Shown: positions 1 to 10,586 of the stretch, in pieces | How positions within the stretch are numbered: the stretch's first letter is position 1 | How the letters are laid out: the number at the start of each line of letters is the position of its first letter | Source: Heliocidaris erythrogramma | Lineage: Eukaryota > Echinodermata > Echinoidea > Camarodonta > Echinometridae | DNA length: 64,000 nucleotides | Direction: 5' to 3' | Assembly: GCA_025617745.1 (NCBI GenBank) | Contig: CM046866.1 | Location: 19,165,725 to 19,229,724, forward strand | Program-made: the position numbers and the translations under genes | Notes under the pieces: model-generated | Seen by the model: the letters and a program-made list of their open reading frames with translations, nothing else | The model's database searches: none | What the model was told of the DNA's origin: nothing

Positions 1-173
1 AGTTTATTCTTCCTGTCTCTAATGAAGGCCTAAAATCTACTGGAGGTCTCCTTCAACTTTTAAACAGTAGTTCAGTGTACATATCAACAGAAAATCACAA
101 TGAATGTTTATATCATTCATCAATTTTCGAGGCATTGATCCTCAAAATTGTGTGATTTCTTTATCATTAGAAG

Positions 174-1809
174 TGTCATGTCCGTTACGTTTTTCATTTA
201 AAGTTTTCATAGCCAACAGGAAATTTGTATTTGGTTACTGTAAATTCAGTTTCTATGTTAGAACTAAATCCCCTTACATGTGTAGCAACCATTTTTCCTT
301 ACCACTGTCAGTTTTCAAGCAAATGGCGTAACGGACATGACACTTTGCGTAACGGACATGACACTTTATATACGACAAGTGGCAGAAACCACATTGTGGG
401 CTCCATTTAATAGATTGATTATTATTTTCAATTGCTTGAGGATAGTGGGATGTTTCTAGATACTAGTGACTCATAAATATAAATCTGCTTGTTATAAACA
501 AGCAGATTTTCCAGTTTACCCATGGAAGTCTGTAGATTTCAGATGATCTTGCTAGCCCTGTTATGTAATCCCATTCCAACATCTTGATCATGATTGATGA
601 CCAACATGCAGCAGCAGGTATGTCCCTGTTTATTTACATAGTGGATTACTGAAGCCAAGACAATGCAGTTCCACTATTGGCCATCTCCCTAGCACTTTTC
701 CATGATAACTTAGACCTCATTTCATAATGACACTGGTTTTGTGGAACTGCTTTAGTGCATGTTGCAGATACATGTAGTTAACTTTCTTTCTTTAAAACTG
801 ATGTGAATCATTCAGGACATTTTCATGATATGTTCAAACTTTTGATCAGGTCTGGTTCATTAAGTTTTCTTTGCCTCAAAGCTTGAGACATGCTCTACTT
901 TGTTGTATGTTGTTGTGGTACTCTAAGCATTATATTCCATGCATTGTAGTATAGTTGTTAGATCACTAAAACCTGCAATTTTTGTCTTTTTTTTAATGCC
1001 AAATGTTTTGTTGAAAGAAAGAAGTGAAGATATGGTTCACTTCACAAGGGTGTCATGTCCGTTACGCTAGCATATTAATACTATCTGAGAAATATTAGCC
1101 TATAAAGGAGAAAACACCATAGCATCAACTAATAATTTGTTCTGTTTTGGTATGGAGGGTAGTATTAACTGAAATGTATCATAAATTGTAGCTAGCTGGT
1201 GCAGAAGCAAGTTTGCTTTATTTTTTATATCTTGTGTAAACATTGAAAAACCAACCCTTCTAAAATTACAGAAATATATGAGATAGTACAGAATACCAGT
1301 TATGATGTGTGTCCCTATCTTTCAACCTTACTATATGAACAATAAAATATCTGCCATATCTCGTAATAAAACAAATATGTCCGCTCACAAAAAGTGGACA
1401 AAACTGTCATGTCCGTTACGCTCAATGCGTCATGTCCGTTACGCTACATTCTGAGCTATAAAAAAAGAATGCAATGTAAAACTAATCTCAAACATGAATT
1501 TATGATTACAGCATGACTTTAAGTTTTAATTAATACCCAAACCAGGTTCATTCTATCCCAAAACTCACAGGAATTTTCATAATAAAAAGTAGGTTAAAAA
1601 GCCTTGTCCATTTTGTGTCATGTCCGTTACGCTCACAACGAGTGCATTTTCTCCACAACCGTTCAATAAAATGATGTGAAATTTCATGAGTTTATCCCTG
1701 ATAGTCAAATGTGTCTGATAAACTCAATAAAAATTGTTTGGAGACTGCCAATTCTATTGTGTGATGTTTTGAATTACAAAAAACTGTCTGAATGTCATGT
1801 CCGTTACGC
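174..1809. repeat. Cluster of a dispersed 17-bp motif, TGTCATGTCCGTTACGC
   Basis: Eight copies, exact or nearly so, in otherwise ordinary AT-rich DNA. Plus-strand copies lie at 174-190 (last base T), 1051-1067, 1405-1421, 1430-1444 (15-bp core), 1616-1632 and 1793-1809. Inverted copies lie at 326-342 and 347-363. Spacing is irregular (about 20 to 700 bp), and the DNA between copies does not look repeated, so this is not a simple tandem array. No coding sequence is convincing in 1-2200. What the motif does is unknown. Confidence 0.85.
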
Positions 1810-1975
1810 TGGAATTGACCTAATAAGCTTTGTTTGTAACACGCAGCATGCTCAGATATGATAGGAGACATTCACGCTAACATGGCGAAAGGCTCGTTGG
1901 TTGAAAGTACTTTGCAACGACACCAAAATGACGTCGTTATTCAAGAGTCGGTTGAGGCTTGGTGAAGGTTTCGTC

Positions 1976-2045
1976 AGTTTGGAAGAATACCCTAGAAGAA
2001 TATATCCCCTGAAAGAATTGCTCTTCAGATGCCCTCACATTTGAA
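1976..2045 (-). repeat. Dispersed repeat, copy 1 (mate at 10399-10468)
   Basis: About four in five bases match the 70-bp stretch at 10399-10468 in the same orientation. Read on the minus strand, both translate to similar peptides around S-N-[VI]-R-A-x-E-E and F-F-Q-T, so it may be a worn piece of a mobile element rather than a host exon. Confidence 0.55.
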
Positions 2046-2219
2046 TTATGCAGAGAAATAGCTGAAAGTCGTTTGGAATAACCCTTCATGCCACAAGTGT
2101 ACACATTTCTGTGTGCGGCACATGTGACTTTCAGCAAAAATGAGTCAATTTCTAATATCATTTTAATGATTCCAAAACCTCACAGTATACACAAATTGTG
2201 TACTGCTTAATCAACCTTT

Positions 2220-2570
2220 CTAAATCGTTTCTGAGTGTTTTCTTGACAACGTAATCGCTTGAAAAGAACTCAGTTTTGTCTTTAAGCAACTTCCACCGTA
2301 AAATCTTGATGCTAGTAAAATGGCGATGTTTAGAGTGTACATGAGTCTCCAAAGCGATTTATGTGCTGCCAAGACACAAACTGCTGCCTTCGTGGCCTTA
2401 GCTGTTTCGATGATAGTGAGACCCTGGACCGACCCTTTGATATCATCCTCATTGGGCAGAGGCGAGTTTTTTATCTTTCCACAGAAATCGGTGGAAATAG
2501 GCATAGAAATGACAGACTTGTGTAAAATGTCCAGTATATTCTCTTCCTCATTCGTTATCGTATTTCCTTC
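2220..2570 (-). CDS. Possible coding exon or retroelement piece, unknown function
   Basis: The minus strand is open for about 117 codons. It starts after an in-frame TGA at about 2571-2573 and contains an ATG at 2504. The middle has coding-like composition, including P-N-E-D-D-I-K-G and an alanine-rich stretch A-T-K-A-A-V-C-V-L-A-A. The first part faintly recalls the N-terminal region of prolyl 4-hydroxylase alpha subunits, but the rest does not follow that family, so I make no functional call. No clear splice pair defines the exon. The plus strand is also open over 2320-2604, which weakens the case. It could equally be a transposon fragment. Confidence 0.2.
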   Translation of the reverse strand, partial: EGNTITNEEENILDILHKSVISMPISTDFCGKIKNSPLPNEDDIKGSVQGLTIIETAKATKAAVCVLAAHKSLWRLMYTLNIAILLASRFYGGSCLKTKLSSFQAITLSRKHSETI

Positions 2571-2850
2571 TCACCCGTCTATCTCATGCAAATATACAAA
2601 ATGACAATTTTACATCAATATTCTATTCTATATTTTATTCCAAATGGCTTCTTGACATAATGTTACAATTCTGATCAAATGATCACATGCATTGTAGCTT
2701 GTTTACATAATTTGTGACTATCAATTGATTTTCTTTTAATAGCACGATCAAATTATCAACTGATATAAATATTCATACCAATGTATTAGGCTATTTTGAT
2801 CTGCCTTAAACCAATATGGAGCTCTTTTCTTTAGCTCCATGCCCGGCGTA

Positions 2851-3249
2851 TTTTTTTTTCTGGCAGGACTTGCGCCATTTATGTAGGGCTCTGGTCAAGA
2901 GGCCCCTTTTGAAGACTCTGAGAGAGACTAGAACTTTAAGACCTGTTTTTTTCCCAAGTTTCACCCTATTTATATTTCAGCAAAAGAAAATTTTGTCAAT
3001 ACTGAATATCCAATCTGATCCTGACGGGACTCGAACTCGAGTAATCTACATGACAAGCGTATCGTTTATCCAAATGCGCCACACAAGCAACGGCAAGTCA
3101 GGTTCGCTCGTTTTATTATCTCCCTACAATTTATTTCTCATGAATATTCATGCAGACTAGTCTTGACGGAATAAACCGTATTGTCACTTCAATTTGGCGC
3201 TCAAATACTGCCCTCTTTCGTCGGTGGCGCAAGTCCTGACAAAAAAAAA
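2851..3249. mobile_element. MITE of about 400 bp with 25-bp terminal inverted repeats
   Basis: The left end is a T-run followed by GGCAGGACTTGCGCCA (around 2862-2877). The right end is its inverse, GGTGGCGCAAGTCCTGAC, followed by an A-run ending at 3249. There is no transposase, so this is a non-autonomous element. A tRNA-like segment lies in its middle. No clear target-site duplication was seen. Confidence 0.7.
3018..3096 (-). repeat. tRNA-derived fragment inside the MITE
   Basis: The minus strand carries an A-box-like TGGCGCATTTGG (3081-3070) and a B-box-like GAGTTCGAGTCCC (3038-3026) at tRNA spacing. Between them is an anticodon-loop-like TTGTCAT, which recalls tRNA-Asp (GTC). The acceptor and T stems do not pair, so it is a SINE head or tRNA relic and not a working tRNA. 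Confidence 0.5.
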
Positions 3250-3401
3250 TATAGCTACTCGGACTCGGTCGAATAGACCAAAGATACACTGTATAAGGAA
3301 AAAGCTCCGGAAGGACCTAATGGCAAAACGCCTATACAAAAGCAGTTTTGATCAAATAGAATCGAACAATATTTCATGAAATAATTATTACGTCCCTTCG
3401 A

Positions 3402-3637
3402 AATAGACCTGTTTACTAAGTTATTCAAATTTTATGCATACTTTTGAAACAAAGGTTGTTCTTGACAACCTGAAAGCTTGCCAGAGGCTTGTCAGACATA
3501 GCAACACGTAATGTATGCAAACTGGATTCCAAGTAATGTAGTTCATTCATTAATAACAGGTTAATGGAATACCTCGTTACTAGTCCCCAGGAAAGAAACA
3601 TCCATAAATTTGAATCACTTAGTAAACAGGTCTATTT
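3402..3637. mobile_element. MITE of about 236 bp with ~35-bp terminal inverted repeats
   Basis: The left end reads AATAGACCTGTTTACTAAGT and the right end is its inverse, ACTTAGTAAACAGGTCTATT. The match continues inward through ATTCAAATTTATG-like sequence with few mismatches. The interior is non-coding. Superfamily not assigned. Confidence 0.8.
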
Positions 3638-5789
3638 AGTCTACTTATGCCTTTTCAACATTCATTTCTCTTCTAATACAATCACTTCCACCTGCCTAAA
3701 ATATTCAAACCCTCCCGCTTCCGCGGGCTCGTAGCAACTCGCCACACTACTTGTTACGTAATCATCATGAATACGCATATACAAAATTGTCCTACTCTAC
3801 AATGTACCGCAGGTAAATACAATTATTATATAAGCTGAAGATTGTACAAAATGTTGATGTTAGCATGGGTCTTGAAAATACAGATTATAGTCATCATAGT
3901 CATAGGCCTACTTCGGCAAACGACATTGAAAGGTAAAACTTTGTACTTGTAGCAAAAAGGAAATTGGAATGAAACTTGTTAACTTATTATGAGCCTAATA
4001 TTCGGAGGTTGCTTCCATGATTTCCGATGCTTTTTTGGTGTAAATATTTGAAAAGAACTCCAATCCAAGGATATCGCTCATCACTGTCTGCACTTTAATA
4101 AGCGCATTGCACTATTATGTAATCTGATATAGATTCGTAGAAATCTGTACACAATGCAGCAGACCGGTTGATTTTACAAAGTAATGTCGGTCGAACGTGA
4201 GACTTTACAGCTTAGCCAGAGCTATTCTTTTTCATCCCATTTTAATGAAATTGTATCGATCACCCCACTAATATTTGTCTCTATAAAATTATTAGGGTTC
4301 AACTTCACTATATATATTATTCAAAATTTGAAATTAAAATATTCCTTCTCTAATATATATTACAGGTTTAAGTTTTACACTCTCAATAAACATAAACGTG
4401 ACTTATCAGTAGACTATTCGACGCATCCCATACGCGCTCGCAAAGAATAGGGCGCGCACGGAACGCAAGTTCGACTTTGAGTTTCATGTGCAGGTTTTGT
4501 CATCCTGTATATCATTCAGACTCCTTAACCATTAACTCATAGAATGCCAAGTATATAAAAAATATAGGTTGATTTTATAGCTTTACGCAAATTATTATTA
4601 TTATTTGAGATTATTGGTAACCTTTCGAGTCAGGGAAGAGGGTCTGCACATTAGTGTAGCATTGTTAGTATCTTGCTTACTATCAAAATAGCAAAGAAAT
4701 CTGATGAAAAATTTGAGTATGTTACCAAAAACTGTACATGGCCTTAGCAAGAGGTGCACTTGAGTCACCTTGCAGTCCCTCGGTCTTTGGGGAGTTCCCA
4801 TGAAACTTTCTGCTTTTTGGAAATTTAATTACAGAAAATCTAAACGGATATTCATTGCGTTATCTAACTTTCGCTCTTTGTATTCATGTTTTATTTAATC
4901 TACAGCCTTTGGCAGTAATTTTCACTGTAGTGCTATGATACGATACGTTCAATATATGTATAGTGTCCCTAAAAAAAGGTTGGGTCACAGAAAGAGAATG
5001 ATATGGCCTGCTAATATAACAGAAGAAACGTGATATAAACACAATCAAAGAAGAAGACGATGCGTTTTATATTCCGTTAGTGATCTACGACTCTTACGAC
5101 TCTTACCATGGTGTTCGACAACCCATGACTTGACAGGATGTTGGCATGACCATGATGACGTCGAAGTCCCAACTACTAAGACCGAAAAAAATAATCAGCT
5201 ATGACTTCTCACAGTATGTTCCCATGCAATATTGTAGCCTGATTAAGGAAGGGCAAATATATATATATATATATATATATCTCTTGGAAATAAATGCATT
5301 GCGAGAAAGGAAATGACAGAATGGTGGTAGCGTAGCTTAAATAAAAGTTCCCCAATAGTGGAGTCATTGTACGAGAATTACCTCACACTAATTGCAACAG
5401 AAAATATTTCACCTGCTCTCGTCTAAATAATATCCACTTAATAGCATATAAAAGTCCTAAGGAATCCGCGAGGTGGAAAGTATTGAAAAATAACTGAATC
5501 AATAATAATTAGTTTTCTATTTTCGGTCACCATGCGAAAGCACCAGAAAAACCAACATAGATTGACTAACTCGGTTTCAGTTGTATAATTTTGTTGCGTG
5601 ATTGTCCTACAAAACAACATGCACCATAATGCATCTAACTTTAACCGAGTTAGCCAAACTATTGGTATAGATATCGATGACTTTCAGAAACACCATATAA
5701 GGACGCCCTCTGATGAAAGCATAGGCCGATAATTACATTTAAAATCTGTTTTGTGATATAACGAAGGATAAATTGGGATATAGGAGCAC

Positions 5790-5826
<37 letters not shown>

Positions 5827-5982
5827 TGTGGGGGGGGGGGGGGGAACAAGACCGGGGAAGAGTTTAACATTATCAGTTTTAGATTAATGGCGCTGTCACA
5901 TATTGACGATTTAGCCAGCGTATTTTGGGCGTATACATAACGTACTAGTAACTACTAACTTATATAGACCTTTTCGATAACT
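3638..5982. other. Intergenic DNA, no gene recognised
   Basis: AT-rich DNA with no convincing ORF. It holds an (AT)n run at 5257-5280, a (GA)n run at 5795-5824 and a G-run at about 5830-5843. Two short ORFs at 4184-4450 and 4601-4801 show no family motif and look like chance. Confidence 0.6.
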
Positions 5983-6608
5983 TAAAGGCCGCGTCACACT
6001 AAAGCGTATCGAGTCAACGAATGCCCAACTTATTCGAAAATTTGGATATACGTTCGCATAAGTTGCTAATCGTTCGTAACACGTTCGACGTACGTCGTAT
6101 TTTTTAGCTGTTCGCAATGGTTCGCAGAGATACGCTGGAGCCGATTTTTTATTTTGGACATGTTCAAAACTTTGAGCGTATAACAACGTATCAATCAATA
6201 CGCTATTATATACGTTGAACATTCGCTGTATGAACGTTTTGCACGCTGGGTGTACGTTTCTTATTCGTCCGCTGTTCGTCCAAATACGTCCAGCCATCAG
6301 GCCACTTTGCGGAAACGAATGCACAACGCATACGCAGCGTTAGTGTAACAAATGCTTACCGAATGGCCAACGAATATACAGCATATTCCGACCTACTTCA
6401 ACTTTCACGAGGCGTTCATCTGACGTGCTTGACGCTAGTCTACCGATAGAGTAACGAATGCGCACAGAACAGGTAGCGTTTTTGTCTGTTACGTCACAGC
6501 GGCTGCGAGAAGCGCCTTCAGTTCTACTCAGCAGCAGCTGGTCATCAGAAATGGAGGAAGCTCAGAGGAGGCAGAAGAAGATGGAGGAGAGGACAGCATG
6601 GTAGATCG

Positions 6609-6851
6609 ATGTGGATCAGAGCCTGGATCCGGAGGCGACGGCAGTTCGGATTGTATGATCAGCTGCTCATCGAGCTCCGTCGTGAGGATCCCAAATCCTT
6701 CGTGAACTTCATGCGAATGCCACCCGAGATGTATGACGAGATCCTCGAGAGAGTTCGCAACAGAATCACTAGGCAGTAAACCTCGTTTCGAGAACCTCTT
6801 GAGCCTGGTCTTAAGCTTGCCTTGACTCTCCGCCACCTTGCTGGGACCTGA
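6609..6851 (+). pseudogene. Harbinger transposase (HARBI1-like) N-terminal fragment, broken
   Basis: A 56-codon ORF starts at ATG 6609 and reads W-I-R-A-W-I-R-R-R-R-Q-F-G-L-Y-D-Q-L, then E-L-R-R-E-D-P-K-S-F-V-N-F-M-R-M. This is the usual start of the PIF/Harbinger DDE nuclease, just before the catalytic domain. A TAA at 6777-6779 interrupts the frame, yet the same frame continues beyond it with F-R-E-P-L-E-P-G-L-K-L-A-L-T-L-R-H-L-A, again family-like, until TGA 6849-6851. So it has one premature stop followed by deletion of the whole catalytic domain. It cannot encode a working enzyme. The assignment rests on remembered family pattern, not on a search. Confidence 0.75.
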
Positions 6852-6866
6852 CTGAGGCATCAGATA

Positions 6867-7047
6867 TCAGGGATGATGTCGGACTATCAGCAGACTCACA
6901 AGGAGGTGGAGAGGTTTGGGGTTTGGGAGAATCATGCCCGGTAGGACTGAGTGTCCCGACAGGAGTATTTGGTGTTGATTCAGCCTCGGGTGCTTTTTCT
7001 GCCTGCATGGCAGGTTGCTTCCTTTTCTTCGATTTCTTTGGAGCCAT
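6867..7047 (-). pseudogene. Start of the Harbinger accessory (Myb/SANT-like) protein, truncated
   Basis: Read from ATG 7047 on the minus strand, it begins M-A-P-K-K-S-K-K-R-K-Q and continues with a low-complexity Pro/Ser/Thr/Glu-rich stretch. Harbinger transposons carry a second gene for a DNA-binding Myb/SANT-like protein needed for nuclear import and DNA recognition of the transposase. The lysine-rich start and the opposed position fit its N-terminus. The Myb-like domain itself is absent, so the identity is an inference from context. Confidence 0.4.
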
Positions 7048-7417
7048 ATTGAAAACTGCAAGAACTTTTCTTAAGATGTTCACTGTTCCACGTATTTGGT
7101 GAAGTGTGGGTCAGCCGAAATACGTCACGTGACTGCCGCAGCACGCTATGCACACGTTGGACATTCGCTGGTCATTCGTTTCGTACGCTCAGCATCCGTT
7201 GGATGGACGGTACGCATGCGCTTTCATTCGTTACTTTGTACGCTAGTAATACGGTTAGCATACGCTCCTCATTCGTTAGGCGTACGTCTGATACGTTCAC
7301 TACTTCGCTGAATTCGAGCATATTAGAGCGTATCTCGACTTTTTTCGAATTTCGAGAAGAAAATGGTGTACGCTACGCATACGCTAGCTCTATACGCTCT
7401 AATGTGACGGGGCCTTT

Positions 7418-8508
7418 ATACAAACAAAATTAATGCGTAGCATGTTTCCGGCGTTCACAACTTACCCCCAACGATAGTCTAACTTTTGCACAGCGTTGGC
7501 GATTGGCGACATTAGCCAGCGTATGCCGACATATGAAAAATTTGGCAAATACGCTGGCGTACGTCGAATAGGTTATGGGTAAGTTTTGTATAAGTTAAGA
7601 GCACGCTGAAGCACGCGGGTATACGTCGTAGTCCGGCGAGGTCGTCGAAAGATTTTGTGCATGCACAACAATTTTCGACGTATGCCAGCGTATGGCTCAT
7701 ACGTCCCCCATACGCGGGCCATAAGTTGTAGGTAAGTTATGCGATCGTTGACACACGTTCACACACGTTACTTGTAAGTTACTCATAAGTCGAAATACGT
7801 CCAGATAATGTCTAGCGTACCCAAAACTTATTTATAATATTATGCGCCTGTCACACTTTGCCGGATGAGGCAAAAGCATGAGAAATGAATGTCGATTTTT
7901 GGCACCGTTGATATTCCGTTAAAATGCGTTTCATGTCCTGTTTATCCTTTGGATGGACGTTCATCATCAGGTGATTTCCGTCAAAGCGGCCAGAAAACTT
8001 TGTGCATGCTAGGCGTCCTGCAGGGTCTGTTGCTGCAAGAGATGAGACGGATGGAACGGGAACGATATTGTGTCAGCATGGTAAAGAAAATATAACATTT
8101 GCTTGTAACAAACCTATTCTTGAGTTTTGGTTTTGACCCACATTCGTTGCTTCAGCCCTAACTTGGAACAAGATGTTTTTGACAATACTTTGTGAAAAGC
8201 CTGCTGCTCAGTCATCCGCTGCAGCATGTTTATGAATAATGTATCTAACTTTCTATGAAGATACCGAAGTTGGGTATACATTTTTGGATACGCATTGCCA
8301 ATGCTATAGCATTAGAACAAATTTCTCACACATTGTAAATAATTAATTAATTCTAATACATGAATCCGCCATGGATCTAGCTAGGCATGCGGCTTTTCAT
8401 TGTTCAATACTCCCCTGTCCCTCAAAGAAAAGGAAGTCAGTAAGGAAGTCAGTAAGGAGGAACAATGAATTTAGCTACGCAAATTATTTCTGTCAATCAA
8501 TTCAATTG
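7418..8508. repeat. ACG-rich tract related to Harbinger flanks, then unassigned DNA
   Basis: 7431-7860 has the same CGTACG/ACGTCG-rich texture as the Harbinger element, and its TTAGCCAGCGTAT at about 7512 recurs at about 5911. The element may therefore have inserted into, or beside, a related repeat. 7861-8110 is less repetitive but shows no recognisable gene. 8432-8500 holds a dispersed repeat (GGAAGTCAGTAAGGAGGAAC and following) that recurs at 55513-55555. Confidence 0.5.
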
Positions 8509-8544
8509 ATTTCTCACATATATATATATATATATATATATATA

Positions 8545-8745
8545 CACTGTAAAAAAAATTGTCTGTAATTTTACAGCAAATCTGGTGTCAGCAGAGTCGC
8601 CATAACTTCTGATGTAAAAATACAGATTAGTTGTTACTTTTTCCTATGACATTGATGTACAAATAACGTCAGATTAGCTGTTATGAGTAAATACAGAACT
8701 AATCTGTATTTTTTTCCCCTGTAAATATACAGATATTTTTTAGTG
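8545..8745. mobile_element. TA-flanked MITE, 201 bp, Tc1/mariner-like
   Basis: The left end begins CACTGTAAAAAAAATTGTCT and the right end is an imperfect inverse, ending AGATATTTTTTAGTG, with TA on both sides (8543-8544 and 8746-8747). A TA target site is the Tc1/mariner signature. An (AT)n run at 8518-8544 adjoins it, so the TA flanks alone are weak evidence. The interior is non-coding and contains short inverted copies of CTGTAAT/TTACAG. Confidence 0.65.
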
Positions 8746-9339
8746 TACATGTATATATATTCTCACTTGGGGCTATGATGTTGGCTGTCGTTACAGCGAC
8801 CCCTTGCTAGAATTTATTTGGTACGTTTTAATTCATATCAAATGGTATTTAATAATTTTTTCCAATGTAACGATATAAAAAAAAGGAAGACATAAATATT
8901 AGATGAGGTTTTCTTAAAGTTTTTAATTACTGAACTAATCCCACACAAATTATGAATCATTAAACAAAGGACGAACGTAAACGTGGAAAGAGTTGGCTTG
9001 TCAAGAGAAATTCTTAGACACAAATTGATACGGGGATATACAGACAAGAGACAAGAAACCTAATCTATAATGCTCCCGCATAACGAATGCATTTAACGCA
9101 AAGCACACACGGCTAAGTTAAATAACATGAAAGTAGCTACTTGTGATTTTATCAAATTATAATTCAACCTGCATTTAATAATAGTGAACTAGTGAACGTC
9201 TGTCACTCATAAAATCTGTTGCTCTGTATGGCTTATCATATCCATGATTGCTCTCTTTGAAATTATTGAGCTATATTGACAGACAGACGATCATAAAACC
9301 AGCTGGTTTTCAATAGGCAGGCATATGTAGGGAAAATGA
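8746..9339. other. Intergenic DNA, nothing recognised
   Basis: AT-rich sequence without a gene or a clear repeat. The ORF at 8838-9047 on minus has no recognisable motif. Confidence 0.5.
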
Positions 9340-10140
9340 GAAGTAGAAAGAAAGTGAGAGAGATAAATGGATCGATAGAGATAAAGGAAGAGAAAAAGAA
9401 GGGGAGAATGAGAGAGAAAATGGAGAGAGAAGGTGCAAATTAAGGGGGAGGTGGAAGTTTGAGAGAGGAGGAAAAGAGAGTGAGGCGAAGATAGAGAGAA
9501 AGAGGGGGAGGTAGAAAGCGAAAAGGGGAAGGAGAGAGAGAGGGGGCGGGAAAAGAGAGAGATAGATGAAGAAGAGGTAGAAAGCGAAAAGGGGAAGGGG
9601 AGAGAGAGAGAGAGAGAGAGAGGGGGCGGGAAAAGAGAGATAGATGAAGAAGAGGTAGAAAGCGAAAAGGGGAAGGGGAGAGAGAGAGAGAGAGAGAGAG
9701 GGGGCGGGAAAAGAGAGAGATAGATGAAGAAGCGGTAGAAAGCGAAAAGGGGAAGGGAGAGAGAGAGAGAGAGGGGGGCGGGAAAAAGAGAGCGATAGAT
9801 GAAGAAGAGATAAAGACATACAGAGGGGGAGAGAAAGGGATGAGAGAGATGGGAGGGGAGAGAGATTTGAAGTGAGAGAGGATGAGAGAGTGGCATAAGA
9901 GGAGAGATAAGAGGGAGATACGAGGGAGGGAGAAGAATGAAATAGGGGAGAGGGTGCATGAGAGATATAAAAAAAGAGGGACAGAGAGGGGGATGATGAG
10001 AGAGAGAGGATGAGCGAGAGAGTCAGGAACAAATTCACAGAGAGACGGAAAGAGAGAGTGCGGGGGGGGGAAAGAGAGATAGATGGAGAAGAGATAAAGA
10101 CAGACAAAAGGAGAGAGAGGGTGGTGGAAACAGAAAGGGT
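9340..10140. repeat. GA-rich minisatellite
   Basis: Almost pure purine on the plus strand for 800 bp. Within 9507-9810 a ~70-bp unit repeats about four times; each has GAAAAGGGGAAGG, a (GA)n run, GGGGGCGGGAAAAGAGAG and ATAGATGAAGAAG. A diverged unit recurs near 10060-10110. Long minus-strand Ser/Leu/Pro ORFs across it are low-complexity artefacts. Confidence 0.85.
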
Positions 10141-10398
10141 ATCGAAATTCATGAAACCATCTTGTAAAAACCTGGTCTGGTGTTGAAATCAGGCCGTGTT
10201 TCTGTTTGCCACCGGCTTCTCAAGAAAGTCGATCACCTTTTTATGCCTCAATTTCAAAGTTTTCATCACGTCGACTTGCTTTCGTCACCAGCCCTTATGT
10301 TTTCTGTTTGACGCGTTTTCGCAAATTGTGTTAAAGGGGAGGCCGAGTTCTGGTAGAGGTGAAAAATAGTTTGTGAACTTGCTCAATATTTTTATGTT

Positions 10399-10468
10399 AG
10401 TTTGAAAGAATATCGTAGAAGAAAATGCACCTGAAAGGGATCGCTCTTCAAATGCCCTAATATTCGAA
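10399..10468 (-). repeat. Dispersed repeat, copy 2 (mate at 1976-2045)
   Basis: Same 70-bp segment as 1976-2045 at about 78% identity by eye. The surrounding 10140-10586 shows no gene. Confidence 0.55.
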
Positions 10469-10586
10469 AGATGACGATAGATTAACAATGAATTAACATT
10501 GTGGACAGTAATTTTTAAACAATAATTCAAGCTTTAAAAAAAGGTTAAACTTAAAAATGTAACATAAAAGTATATTTTAAAAAAAG

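Larger units (their letters stand above)
5984..7417. mobile_element. Internally deleted PIF/Harbinger DNA transposon, ~1.43 kb
   Basis: The ends form an imperfect inverted repeat of about 30 bp: AAAGGCCGCGTCACACTAAA at left against the inverse of TTAGAGTGACGGGGCCTTT-like sequence at right. A TTA flanks each end (5982-5984 and 7416-7418), as expected for the 3-bp Harbinger target duplication, though base-exact ends are uncertain. The subterminal regions are full of short ACGTTCG/CGTACG-type repeats. Inside are a transposase fragment on plus and the start of a second ORF on minus, facing each other, which suggests that a central deletion removed most of both genes. Confidence 0.75.

Noticed and set aside
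174..1809. CRISPR-like array
   Set aside because: The 17-bp repeats are in both orientations with irregular spacing and the context is animal genomic DNA.
7889..8095. Possible small protein-coding exon with M-L-G-V-L-Q-G-L-L-L-Q-E-M-R-R
   Set aside because: It loosely resembles transposase N-termini, but there is no continuation, no splice support and no second copy, so it is not listed as a gene.
9291..10152. Long minus-strand Ser/Leu/Pro ORFs (up to 280 codons)
   Set aside because: They read through a GA minisatellite; several frames are open at once and the composition is low complexity. The same holds for 11038-11320, 14160-14510 and 15349-15793.
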